Part shown: positions 18,717-28,000 of the stretch, in pieces
Layout of the letters: every line of letters begins with the position of its first letter
Numbering within the stretch: the stretch's first letter is position 1
Source of the DNA: Candidatus Gottesmanbacteria bacterium GW2011_GWC1_43_10
Lineage (GTDB): Bacteria > Patescibacteriota > Microgenomatia > UBA10105
Direction: 5' to 3'
Length of the DNA stretch: 43,943 bases
Assembly (NCBI GenBank): GCA_000995415.1
Contig: LCEX01000015.1
Span: 1-43,943, forward strand
Program-made: the position numbers and the translations under genes
Notes under the pieces: generated by a model
Told to the model about the DNA's origin: nothing
The model's input: only the letters and a program-made list of their open reading frames with translations
The model's database searches: none

Positions 18717-18838
18717 AGAATGACAAATGACTAAATCCAAATGACAAATCAATACTTAAATTTCAAAATTCAAAATTATAGTTTTGAACTTTGGATTTGA
18801 TTTGACATTTGATATTTGAGCTTTGACATTCTTGTCCT
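18717..18838. repeat. IVS-like heptamer palindrome in 23S (helix 45 region)
   Basis: gaatgac aaatgac taaatcc aaatgac aaatcaa ... ttgacat ttgatat ttgagct ttgacat. Confidence 0.75.
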
Positions 18839-18931
18839 ACGGACAAGAGTCTTCATCTTCGGCAGATTGTTTGAGCCTCGATCATTTTCGGCGCCCAAAA
18901 CTTCGGCCAGTGAGCTGTTACGCTTTCTTTA

Positions 18932-18962
<31 letters not shown>

Positions 18963-19419
18963 GTGTTTTAAGTTTTGGACTTCCTTAACCACTTAACAAT
19001 CATTTAGAGGCCTTAGATGGAAATCTGGACTGTTTTCCTCTCGAGACACGCGCTTAGCCGTATATCTCTGACATTTTGGGCTTCTTTCCAGTATTCGGAG
19101 TTTGATTGAAGCCGGTTGCTTGCGCAACCAACCCCATCCAGTGCTCTACCCCTGGAAGTTAATACCCAAAAGCTATACCTAAATATATTTCGGGGAGAAC
19201 CAGCTATCTCTGGGTTCGATAGGCATATTACCCCTAACCACAAGTCATCTCACAGATTTGTAACTCTCTAATGGACGTTACACGTCCCGCAGAGCGGGAC
19301 ACGGGCAATTAACCCTCGCTTTCACTGCGCTTTCGCTATTAAAATAGCTTAAGCTAACGCAACGTCAATTAACTCACCGGTTCATTCTTCAATAGGCACA
19401 TCGTCAGGCACAGCCTTCC

Positions 19420-19550
19420 GAATTCAAAATGTAAAATGTAAAAGTCAAAATTGTATAAGGAAAACTTTTAATAGTCGCGTAGCGACTCCTTTTTTCATTT
19501 TGATTTTTGATTTTTGATTTTTAAATTCGAAGGGCTGCGCCCTTCGATTG
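19420..19550. repeat. IVS-like heptamer palindrome in 23S (helix 25 region)
   Basis: aattcaa aatgtaa aatgtaa aagtcaa ... cattttg atttttg atttttg; central AGTCGC-GTA-GCGACT hairpin. Confidence 0.75.
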
Positions 19551-19850
19551 TTTGTTAGCCAACAATTTCAGGTACTATTTCATTCCCCTTCCGGGGTGCT
19601 TTTCACCTTTCCCTCACGGTACTCGTTCACTATCGGTCTTGTTTTGTATTTAGTCTTAGAGAGTGGCCTCCCTAGCTTCCCACGGGCTTTTGCGTATCCC
19701 ATGGTACTTAGGAACAAACTAGAGGTAGAAAAAGTTTTGCGTACGCGACTTTCACGCTCTGTGGTCTGCTATTCCGAGCAGTTCTGCTACCTTTTCTACT
19801 CCCATATCGTCTGCCCTACAACCCCACGACTTGCGCCGTGGTTTAGACTT

Positions 19851-19882
<32 letters not shown>

Positions 19883-19965
19883 TCAAATGATTTATTTTCC
19901 TCGGGTTACTTAGATGTTTCAGTTCACCCACTTACCTACTTGTCGCTATAATGCTCCGCACGAGA

Positions 19966-20080
19966 AGTTAGAAGTTATTAGTTCAAAGTTCATAGTTTAC
20001 AAGGAATTATTTTATAAATATCCTTATGCACTTCGAGCTTCGATCTTTAAACTTCGAACCCCTTGTGCGAAGCACTTTTA
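19966..20080. repeat. Heptamer array insertion near the 23S 5' end
   Basis: aagttag aagttat tagttca aagttca tagttta ... cttcgag cttcgat ctttaaa cttcgaa. Confidence 0.65.
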
Positions 20081-20319
20081 CAACAAGTTTCCCGATAAAA
20101 TCGGGAGGGTTTCCCCATTCGGAAACCGCCGGATCACAGGAGTATGGCTCCTCCCCGACGAGTATCGCCGCCATATGCGTCCTTCTTCGGCAAAACAAGC
20201 CTAGGCATCCATTGTTGGCCTTATGAGTAGTATTTTATATCAATCCCGATTCTCTCGGGATCACATTATAAGATGGAAAAATTACACACTAAAATACTAT
20301 TCTATTGTCAAGGAGCAAA

Positions 20320-20402
20320 ACTCTATTGTTATATTGCTACATTGTTATATTGCTGATTTGGCTTTTTTCTCAACAATAAAGCAATAAAACAATACAACAA
20401 TT
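20320..20402. repeat. Octamer inverted array in the rRNA leader
   Basis: tattgtta tattgcta cattgtta tattgctg ... aacaataa agcaataa aacaatac aacaattg. Confidence 0.75.
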
Positions 20403-20439
20403 GTTTAATCGGTGGACCCGGGCGCCTGCCTGCCTTTCA

Positions 20440-20515
20440 TCCAAAGGATGATAGTCCTTTGGACTAGGTGGAGAGTCGTCAGCCAAAGGCTGATCCGCCT
20501 TTGGCGGAAACCGCC
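20440..20515. repeat. Two tandem twin mini-hairpins
   Basis: CATCC-AAA-GGATG, AGTCC-TTT-GGACT, TCAGCC-AAA-GGCTGA, TCCGCC-TTT-GGCGGA. Confidence 0.8.
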
Positions 20516-20529
20516 TACCTCTTCACTGT

Positions 20530-20558
20530 CTAGCGAAGCTAGCTCCTGCTCCGCAGGA
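20530..20558. repeat. Twin mini-hairpin element copy 3
   Basis: CTAGC-GAA-GCTAG-C-TCCTGC-TCC-GCAGGA. Confidence 0.85.
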
Positions 20559-20586
20559 CAAATGCAGCGTCCACCTATAAATCTTG

Positions 20587-20659
20587 TGGACCTGACCGGA
20601 TTCGAACCGGTGACCTCAGCATTGCAAATGCTGCGCTCTACCAGCTAAGCTACAGGCCC
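20587..20659 (-). tRNA. tRNA-Ala (TGC)
   Basis: GGGCCTG acceptor with G3:U70, loop TTTGCAA giving anticodon TGC, GGTTCGAATCC T-arm; no encoded CCA. Confidence 0.95.
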
Positions 20660-20704
20660 ATCCGGTCTAAATCCAAGCTATTTATCGATTATAAAGTGCT
20701 AAAA

Positions 20705-20734
20705 ACAAAAAAAAGCTGACCCGAGGTCAGCTTC
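20705..20734 (-). terminator. Intrinsic terminator upstream of tRNA-Ala
   Basis: Minus strand AAGCTGACC-TCGG-GTCAGCTTTTTTTTG. Confidence 0.85.
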
Positions 20735-20849
20735 AACTAGCTTCAAAAGACTATTACGCACGCCAAAAACGGCTTTGGTTTAAGTTTAAAGTTATGCGTA
20801 AATTTCTCATGAAGTAAGTGATACGACCTCCGAACAAATCGTAAACAGT

Positions 20850-20878
20850 ATTGTAGCTTGCCTGATTCTGGCTGTCAA
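20850..20878 (-). promoter_or_regulatory. Consensus promoter upstream of the terminator/tRNA-Ala/23S
   Basis: Minus strand TTGACA-17-TACAAT. Confidence 0.75.
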
Positions 20879-20947
20879 GGCCTACTTTCGACTAAAATTT
20901 CAACTAAAATCAGTTCTTTTCAGATCCGAGAATTTAGTTTAAAATGA

Positions 20948-20963
20948 CAATATCGCAATATTG
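20948..20963. promoter_or_regulatory. Candidate ArsR-type operator CAATAT-CGCA-ATATTG
   Basis: Perfect 6-bp arms just upstream of the ArsR ORF. Confidence 0.5.
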
Positions 20964-20987
20964 CAAACAAGTGTTACAATACTAGAC

Positions 20988-21281
20988 ATGCTCAAAATCA
21001 CCTATTGTCAAAACTGTATGCATATCTTGGCCGATAAAACCCGGGCCAAGATTTTGGCTTCTCTGGCTCAAACTTCTCCCCAAACCGCCGGTCAAATCGT
21101 CGCCCAGTTTCATCTTCGTCAACCTACTATTTCCCATCATCTCCAGGTCTTGCGCGATGCAGATTTTATCCGCTCCCAGAAGAAAAGCAATCAAGTCTAT
21201 TATTCAATTAATTTAAACTGCCACAAAAACCCCCAAGCCAAATGCCTTTTGCTCCAACCCTCCACTCAGCTTCCTTTATAA
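20988..21281 (+). CDS. ArsR-family transcriptional regulator
   Basis: ILADKTRAKILASLAQTSPQTAGQIVAQFHLRQPTISHHLQVLRDADFI winged helix. Confidence 0.85.
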   Translation: MLKITYCQNCMHILADKTRAKILASLAQTSPQTAGQIVAQFHLRQPTISHHLQVLRDADFIRSQKKSNQVYYSINLNCHKNPQAKCLLLQPSTQLPL

Positions 21282-21295
21282 TATACAATGAATCT

Positions 21296-21925
21296 ATGAA
21301 CCAACAACCTCTGTCTCAACCGGTTGAATCTCCAATCGATCCCTCTCCATACTCAAATCAACCCAAACCAACTCCCAAACTCCCGCTTTTAATTATTCTT
21401 CCAATTTTAATTGCAACCATTGCCGGCGGTATTGGATTTTTTATTTCTAAACAAGCGGCAACTCCTAAATCACCCTCAGCTCCACTAGTAACCTCCACCC
21501 CAGTTCCAAATGACCCCACCGCCGATTGGAAAACATACGTCAACACAACACTGCATTTTTCTTTTAAATACCCTCCATCCTTGCAATATATTGAAGATCT
21601 TGATAAGGAACTAAAATTTTTTAAGACAAACAAAACAGAATTTCCTACACTGGTAATCAGATATCAAGATCAACAGCAAATTACAGACCCACAAAAATGG
21701 ATTACAGAAACAAGCGATATAGCATCAATACTTAAGTCATCAAAAAACACATTTTTCGTTCTGCAATCGAACGGATGGTATAAATCTAGTGATTTTATTA
21801 GTACCGACAATAGTCGTAGATATGCCTATTTATTTAAACAAGATACTGTTGTTGAGATTAATACGACTGAAGACGAAACACTCGACCAAATCCTCTCCAC
21901 ATTCAAATTCCTTTATAATATATAA
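21296..21925 (+). CDS. TM-anchored protein with PsbP-like C-terminal domain (tandem copy 1)
   Basis: MNQQPLSQPVESPIDPSPYSNQPKPTPKLPLLIILP anchor; ADWKTYVNTTLHFSFKYPPSL. Confidence 0.6.
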   Translation: MNQQPLSQPVESPIDPSPYSNQPKPTPKLPLLIILPILIATIAGGIGFFISKQAATPKSPSAPLVTSTPVPNDPTADWKTYVNTTLHFSFKYPPSLQYIEDLDKELKFFKTNKTEFPTLVIRYQDQQQITDPQKWITETSDIASILKSSKNTFFVLQSNGWYKSSDFISTDNSRRYAYLFKQDTVVEINTTEDETLDQILSTFKFLYNI

Positions 21926-21932
21926 TGAATCT

Positions 21933-22550
21933 ATGAACCAACAGCCTCTGTCTCAACCGGTTGAATCTCCAATCGATCCCTCTCCATACTCAAATCAACC
22001 CAAACCAACTCCCAAACTCCCGCTTTTAATTATTCTTCCAGTTTTGATCGCAACCATTGTGGGTGTAATTGGATATACTATCGCTAAGCAAATGACAACT
22101 CCCAAACCACCCTCAGCTCCACCAACAGTCTCCACCCCAGTTCCGAATGACCCCACCGCCAACTGGAAAACATATACAAATACTCTTGCAGGATATATTC
22201 TGAAATATCCAGATGAGTGGACGCCGATGACAAAATCTGCAGGTTTAGGCTTAGATAATGCTAAAGATGATGCTCAAGAAGTTAGTATTAGTTTGTTGTC
22301 TATTAAAGTATTCGACTATCCTTTACCAAAATATGAATACCTCAACTGGAACAAGGAAAAAGTTAACCTTAATGGGATAGAAAGTACAAAATATCAGAAA
22401 TATGACTCCGCGGATAAAGTGTTAAAAGAATTTTATCTTTTTTATAACCCAAGGACACAGAAGTACATCCAATATTATACTCAAGACCCAAATCAGCAAA
22501 ACAGGAAAAAATATGACCAAATCCTCGAAACATTCCGGTTCACCAATTAA
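21933..22550 (+). CDS. TM-anchored protein with PsbP-like C-terminal domain (tandem copy 2)
   Basis: N-terminal ~45 residues nearly identical to copy 1, C-terminus diverged. Confidence 0.6.
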   Translation: MNQQPLSQPVESPIDPSPYSNQPKPTPKLPLLIILPVLIATIVGVIGYTIAKQMTTPKPPSAPPTVSTPVPNDPTANWKTYTNTLAGYILKYPDEWTPMTKSAGLGLDNAKDDAQEVSISLLSIKVFDYPLPKYEYLNWNKEKVNLNGIESTKYQKYDSADKVLKEFYLFYNPRTQKYIQYYTQDPNQQNRKKYDQILETFRFTN

Positions 22551-23920
22551 CTAACTTTCTTAATTATCTTCTCCAAAGCAAACAAAAAGGCGGCGGTGCG
22601 CATATCGGTTTTGTATTTTTCCCGCGTCTTCCACACACCATCAAAGGCCTTATCCATATATTTTTTAAGTTTTTTATTTACCTGCTCTTTAGACCAGTGT
22701 AAATTTTTGAGGTTTTGATACCACTCAAAATATGAGACAGTGACACCTCCGCTGTTGGCAAGCACATCTGGGATGACCCCAATCCCGCGTTTGAATAAAA
22801 TCGCATCCGCATCTGGAGTAATCGGCCCATTGGCCATTTCCAAAATCAATTTAGCGCCAATTCTGCCTGCATTACGCGCCGTAATTTGGTTTTCCAAAGC
22901 AGCCGGGACTAAAATATCGACCGGCAATTCCAAAAGTTCGGGATTGGAAATGGTTTTGCCTTTTTTGAGGTCACACACCGTTCCCACACAATAGCAACCG
23001 ACCAATCCGCCAGCTGGCGGACCATTCTTCTGTTTACATTGAAGTGTCAACTCCGGATTTAACCCTTCAGGTACATAAATCCCACCCTTGGAATCAGAAA
23101 CGGCAACGACTTTAAAACCTTGTTCATGCAGGAATTTTGCCATGTTAAACCCGACATTACCAAAACCTTGAACTGCAACAGTAAGAGGAGCGTTTAGCGT
23201 ATAGCGTCTAGCGTTTAGGTTTTTATTACTAGACCCTAGACCCTGGCCGCTAGACCCTAATTTTACCAGCGCAGCCAACAAAACAAACAACCCTCCCTTT
23301 CCTGTTGCCTCTTCCCTTCCCTCACTCCCACCTTTATTCAATGGCTTTCCGGTAAATGTAGCTCTTAATTCATTCTCTTTTACCTTAATTCGTAATTCAT
23401 CATTCATAATTCGTAATTCGTCTGTCATCCATTCCATAATAGCCGCATTCGTATTCACATCCGGCGCTGGCACATCTTTGTAAGCTCCAATATTATCGGC
23501 AATTGCCCGCGCATAAGCTCTGGATAATCTTTCCAATTCACGCTCTGACAATTCTTTGGGATCAACAATTACTCCACCTTTACCTCCTCCGTAGGGAATC
23601 TGCGCCACCGCGCATTTGATAGTCATCCAAAAAGCTAGAGCTTTGACTTCGTCAAGTGTCACATCTTGGTGATAACGAATCCCGCCTTTATAGGGACCTA
23701 AATTGTTATTGTATTGCACGCGGAATCCATGGAATATCCGAATTGAACCATCATCCATGGTGACAGGTAGCATCACATCCAAAATGCGGTTGGGGTTTTT
23801 AAGAGTTTCCAACTTTTGGGTAAGTTTTTGTTTTTCTTGAGCATTTTTTGTGTGGGCGAGAAGTATTTTTGCAGCCAGTTCAAGTTGCTTTTGAGCATTG
23901 GCAAAGGCATTTGCACTCAT
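22547..23920 (-). CDS. gdhA: Glutamate dehydrogenase (Glu/Leu/Phe/Val dehydrogenase family)
   Basis: PYGGGKGGVIVDP, FTGKPLNKGGSEGREEATGKGG, VAVQGFGNVG, DILVPAALENQIT. Confidence 0.93.
   Translation of the reverse strand: MSANAFANAQKQLELAAKILLAHTKNAQEKQKLTQKLETLKNPNRILDVMLPVTMDDGSIRIFHGFRVQYNNNLGPYKGGIRYHQDVTLDEVKALAFWMTIKCAVAQIPYGGGKGGVIVDPKELSERELERLSRAYARAIADNIGAYKDVPAPDVNTNAAIMEWMTDELRIMNDELRIKVKENELRATFTGKPLNKGGSEGREEATGKGGLFVLLAALVKLGSSGQGLGSSNKNLNARRYTLNAPLTVAVQGFGNVGFNMAKFLHEQGFKVVAVSDSKGGIYVPEGLNPELTLQCKQKNGPPAGGLVGCYCVGTVCDLKKGKTISNPELLELPVDILVPAALENQITARNAGRIGAKLILEMANGPITPDADAILFKRGIGVIPDVLANSGGVTVSYFEWYQNLKNLHWSKEQVNKKLKKYMDKAFDGVWKTREKYKTDMRTAAFLFALEKIIKKVS
23006..23021. repeat. 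PPxGG-type 16-mer in GDH: TCCGCCAGCTGGCGGA
   Basis: Perfect palindrome; encodes GPPAGG. Confidence 0.85.
23190..23260. repeat. In-frame heptamer palindrome in GDH
   Basis: GCGTTTA GCGTATA GCGTCTA GCGTTTA ... CTAGACC CTAGACC CTGGCCG CTAGACC CTAA. Confidence 0.8.
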
Positions 23921-24028
23921 AATCCATCCTTTCTCAAAATTTTTTAACCGCAACATCATACCACAAAAATATTAAAAAGGGGTTAAGGAGTAGAGAAATG
24001 TAATTGTTCAGATTTCCGATAGAAAATC

Positions 24029-24095
24029 GTCATCGCGAAGGGCCAATGGCCCTGTGGCGATCTCATGAGATTGCTTCGCTACGCTCGCAATGACA
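24029..24095. repeat. GTCATNGCGA-type dispersed palindromic element
   Basis: GTCATCGCGAAG...CTTCGCTACGCTCGCAATGAC. Confidence 0.7.
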
Positions 24096-24124
24096 AAACC
24101 TGTTAAGAACCCGCTGCAATCAGA

Positions 24125-27001
24125 TCAGGGTACCTGTTGGTTCGCAACTACAGTCTTTAAGCTATCATCTGAAATTCCTATATAAAATCCTGTGTGATTG
24201 CGAACCGACTTGACATCGTTGGACGTTGCTCCAGTGGTAGGTAAAGAAGAAAGTGCACCCTTTCCTAATAATCCAACATCTGTATTGCGTGAAGCAAAAG
24301 CCAAATCCCCTGCTCCCACAAAAGTGGTATCTGGATTTGGCAGCGACCCATCAGCAAATGGAGTATTGAGAATTAGTTCACGAAACATTTGCGGTGCGTA
24401 AATATATAAAAAAGGAGAGATCGTAACAATATCTTTCTGACCAGTTGTAGAATCATATCTAAAAATAGGTGAAGGTCCTGCACTATCAGTTCGAAAATCT
24501 GCACCCTCCAATATAGCTCTCGCAACTTGACTGCTTATAAGATTGTTGGGCACGCCAAATTCTCTCTGTCCTGTTCCTGGATTAACTTGGTTGAAAGAAA
24601 ACATTAGATTTACTATGCTACCGGTGTCTGGCACGTTGGGATATTCTGCCATTTTCCAGCTTCCATGATCATCAACAGCCAAGTACAACGCTCCATTTCG
24701 TACTGCTCCGGAAGCGAGCTCTGAACCAACAAACTGGTAAGGCACGATTCTATCAGTTGGTCTAAATGCACCACTTTTGATACTATTTTGGATCCATATC
24801 TCAGCCAACATATGCTCAGGATAATGATTTTGTGCATATGCATCACCCGTTGATACACCATATGCTAATTTTGTAAAACTCGGTTCTTGAGTCATCACAA
24901 ATGGCCCAACTGCAGCCACAGTATTTTGCGGAAAATAGGTAATGGTCGCAACTACTCCTTCAGGCAACGCTTCTCCAAATATCGTCTGACTTTGCTGCCC
25001 AAACAACTCAAGTAAATATTGCGTTCCTTGTTTATTTTTTAATTCATCCGGTAATTGAAACCTTATTACTCGTGTGTCAGTTGCCGAATCTATCATTGGT
25101 TCGATAACTAAGTAATTGAGTGACATATCTTTCACAAACTCTCGAGCTGTTTTTGTACTCTGAACTTGGTCAAATTCTGAAACTAACGCTAGAGGAATTT
25201 GTTGATGGACGAATTCCGCTGTTGCAGTCGGCGTCACAGTGCTTTGTGGTACAATCACGGTAAAATCATTTGAAGTCGGTACAGTATCATCAATAGCAAA
25301 ATCTCCTAAGATAGATTTTCCTGAAGTACCTGTGACGAGATTCCATGCAAGTTTGGTACCTGTTTCAACTTTATCCAATCCATGTTGTTCATCAAATAAG
25401 GCCGCAGCGGCTCTTATATTCGGATCAGAATTATTTAAAATTGCGTCTTTTAGGCTCTGCTTTACATCAGTTGGAACATTTTCAACCCATGCAGTTACAC
25501 CTATAAAGTTACCAGAAAGTGTGGCTTGTAATGGGATTTGATGAGGGGCAAGAATATCTAGCGCAGGTGGACCCTCTGCCAGTTTTTGAAGCACTCCTTG
25601 TCCTGCAGTACCTAAAGTCATAATCGCCTGTACGACGCCAAAAGCCTGGTTGCGTAAACGCGTCTGTTTCTGATCATTTGCTTTCCAGCCTAAAAATCTT
25701 TCGTATGCGCTTGAAAAAAGTCCTGCAGCTTGAGTCACGTGATGTGGTTTTACTCTCCCAGCTACAGTTTTTACCTTTGACTCAAGAGAAGTCAATCCTC
25801 TTAAAACTTTCCCTATAAATCCTTGACGTGCTACCCCTTTCTCCCGCGTCAATATTTTCATTTTTTGCTCATATCTCATCCGTAAATTTTCCGGTAACCA
25901 CTTTTCTTCGAGTAATAGAGTTATACCCTCTAATTCGGTTGCTCCCTTCACTTGATACACTCGAACCAAAGCTGCGGCTAGATCAGACTCTGAGTGTATT
26001 TTTTTCATTTCAGTCAACACAACTTCCTGTACCCTTTCCCCTTCAGCAACCACCTCTTGAAGTGAGACGAGATTTGCTCGAGCTTGAGCATTATCAGTTT
26101 GTTTTTCCAATGAGTGAATCTCACTTTTCATATCACTCTGAATAGTATCTGGAGTTGCTTCAGCAGCGAGGCGTTGTTTCAATTCGTCAATTCTTTTTTG
26201 TTCTAAAAACGCTTCAGTTTCGAGTTTAGCTTTACCGACGGCTGTTTTAATTTGCTGAGCTAATACGCTACCAACCGTTGATTCAGTCTGAGGGACTTCT
26301 CCTCCCAGGGCTACTATAGCCAACTTATTAGCACGCTGCGCCACTTTCACTTTTGGTTTTTCATCTACACCCGTAACCTCGGGCTGAGCTTCAAATTTCG
26401 GTAATCCAGCAGTAAACGTTTGTGCAAGACGATCAAATATCAGATCTTGAATGAGAGGATCAGAAGTAGCTTCTTTGACTTGGTTGTATAATTTACTTGC
26501 AACGGGCGCAACTATTTGCTCAACAAAACTGCGGTGCAACTTCGTATACGGGAGTTGCCTGTGCATCTCATCAACCACCTGATGCCAAGGACTGTTTGAC
26601 ACACGTAAAGCCTCACGCGTGTCAATTTCTTGAGCGTGGCGCATTTGCATTTCGAGAGATCGCGCAGCTAGAGCATGAAATTTCTGCTCTTCTGTTCGCT
26701 TTTTAGACTTGGTGCCTGAATAGTGAGTTTTGAGTTCACCTACTAAATTTTTTGCTGCTTCAATATCTGCATACCCCAACTTATCAACACCAATTCTTTC
26801 ATGTACCAACTCTCGTATGGCGAGTTTCCCCTCTGGCGTCAGGTGAGCAACTCGCCTACGCCCTTCTAAGGCTTCAGGTATGGCAATAAATTTTGAAAAA
26901 TCCTGTACTTTTGCACCAGGAAATAACCCTTCCGCTGTACCTAAAATCCTTTGCGGTTTTGGCATATCTGTTACGAGTGGTGGGGCTTGAGCTTCAACCA
27001 T
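24125..27001 (-). CDS. Hypothetical protein, 958 aa, coiled-coil-rich N-terminal half
   Basis: Uninterrupted ORF; no family recognised. Confidence 0.75.
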   Translation of the reverse strand: MVEAQAPPLVTDMPKPQRILGTAEGLFPGAKVQDFSKFIAIPEALEGRRRVAHLTPEGKLAIRELVHERIGVDKLGYADIEAAKNLVGELKTHYSGTKSKKRTEEQKFHALAARSLEMQMRHAQEIDTREALRVSNSPWHQVVDEMHRQLPYTKLHRSFVEQIVAPVASKLYNQVKEATSDPLIQDLIFDRLAQTFTAGLPKFEAQPEVTGVDEKPKVKVAQRANKLAIVALGGEVPQTESTVGSVLAQQIKTAVGKAKLETEAFLEQKRIDELKQRLAAEATPDTIQSDMKSEIHSLEKQTDNAQARANLVSLQEVVAEGERVQEVVLTEMKKIHSESDLAAALVRVYQVKGATELEGITLLLEEKWLPENLRMRYEQKMKILTREKGVARQGFIGKVLRGLTSLESKVKTVAGRVKPHHVTQAAGLFSSAYERFLGWKANDQKQTRLRNQAFGVVQAIMTLGTAGQGVLQKLAEGPPALDILAPHQIPLQATLSGNFIGVTAWVENVPTDVKQSLKDAILNNSDPNIRAAAALFDEQHGLDKVETGTKLAWNLVTGTSGKSILGDFAIDDTVPTSNDFTVIVPQSTVTPTATAEFVHQQIPLALVSEFDQVQSTKTAREFVKDMSLNYLVIEPMIDSATDTRVIRFQLPDELKNKQGTQYLLELFGQQSQTIFGEALPEGVVATITYFPQNTVAAVGPFVMTQEPSFTKLAYGVSTGDAYAQNHYPEHMLAEIWIQNSIKSGAFRPTDRIVPYQFVGSELASGAVRNGALYLAVDDHGSWKMAEYPNVPDTGSIVNLMFSFNQVNPGTGQREFGVPNNLISSQVARAILEGADFRTDSAGPSPIFRYDSTTGQKDIVTISPFLYIYAPQMFRELILNTPFADGSLPNPDTTFVGAGDLAFASRNTDVGLLGKGALSSLPTTGATSNDVKSVRNHTGFYIGISDDSLKTVVANQQVP

Positions 27002-27006
27002 ATTTT

Positions 27007-27369
27007 TTACTTCTTTGATAGATTTTTCATTGACTGTATCAAAAGATTGTTTACCAAGTGATCTAGTCTTCTATCAATTTTATAGGCTCCATCTGTAACC
27101 ATTCTAAGATACTCAATTATAACACTATAGGTCAAGTTGAGAGCTTCTTTGTCATCGATTGTGGCCAATTCACGCTGAAATTGTTTGAATGTAAACTCCT
27201 CAAGGCTATCTTTCAAAAATATTAGGATTTCGGCAAAACAAGCTTCATAAATATGTTCATACAACTCTTGGTCTTCTTGTTGAGAACGAAATCCTTTAAA
27301 CAGTTGAAATTTCTCCCTAATTCGCTCATCCAGGTAAAACTTTTTCATAAAAACGCTTCCTAGATCCAT
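27007..27369 (-). CDS. Small all-helical hypothetical protein
   Basis: 120 aa, immediately upstream of the 958-aa gene on the same strand. Confidence 0.6.
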   Translation of the reverse strand: MDLGSVFMKKFYLDERIREKFQLFKGFRSQQEDQELYEHIYEACFAEILIFLKDSLEEFTFKQFQRELATIDDKEALNLTYSVIIEYLRMVTDGAYKIDRRLDHLVNNLLIQSMKNLSKK

Positions 27370-27423
27370 AGTAAAGAAAGTTGGAGACTGCTGTCAAAGG
27401 TGAAAAGAAGGAAATGAAGCAAT

Positions 27424-27978
27424 TCAAAAAATCTTTTGCAAAATGGGAGAGATGTTTTGATCAAGCAAGATATGACAAACGGTTTTTAGGGTCACCAGAG
27501 AATGCGGAGTAACCTGAATTTGACCGGCAGAAATTTGTTGTTCAAGCTGCGGCAACGAAAAAAACTGGCCCTCGGAAATCTCCTCCGGATGCAGGCGAAA
27601 GGGACCATTGTGTTGGGTTTTGAAAATCGCGTTGATTTCTGTTTCCTGCGGCGTACGAACCATGTGTTTTTGCACAAAAGTAAGTTTTGACTTGATCCCC
27701 AGTTCTTCCCTCAGTTCTCGCCTGGCGGAAGACAAATAAGTATGTCCACTATTTACATGGCCGGCAGCCGAAACGCTCCATTTACCCGGATCGGTATCTT
27801 TGCTACTACTTCGTCTTTGCATAAATAACTCGCCGTCAGTACTAAAAACCAGTATGCCGATTGCCCGATGAATAAGTTTTGGATTTTTATGTGCATCTCC
27901 GCGTTTAACCCGCCCAATCACTTCATCACTTTCATTAACTAAATCAAATAACTCTTTTTGGTTGTCAGTTGTCAACAT
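27424..27978 (-). CDS. NUDIX hydrolase (isopentenyl-diphosphate isomerase-like/YfcD-type)
   Basis: GHVNSGHTYLSSARRELREELGI Nudix box. Confidence 0.9.
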   Translation of the reverse strand: MLTTDNQKELFDLVNESDEVIGRVKRGDAHKNPKLIHRAIGILVFSTDGELFMQRRSSSKDTDPGKWSVSAAGHVNSGHTYLSSARRELREELGIKSKLTFVQKHMVRTPQETEINAIFKTQHNGPFRLHPEEISEGQFFSLPQLEQQISAGQIQVTPHSLVTLKTVCHILLDQNISPILQKIF

Positions 27979-28000
27979 GTAAATTTTTCAAAGTGATGAA

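Noticed and set aside
20660-20990. 16S rRNA 5' of the tRNA-Ala/23S block
   Set aside because: The interval is ~300 bp with promoter and terminator features and leads into ArsR; no 16S sequence is present.
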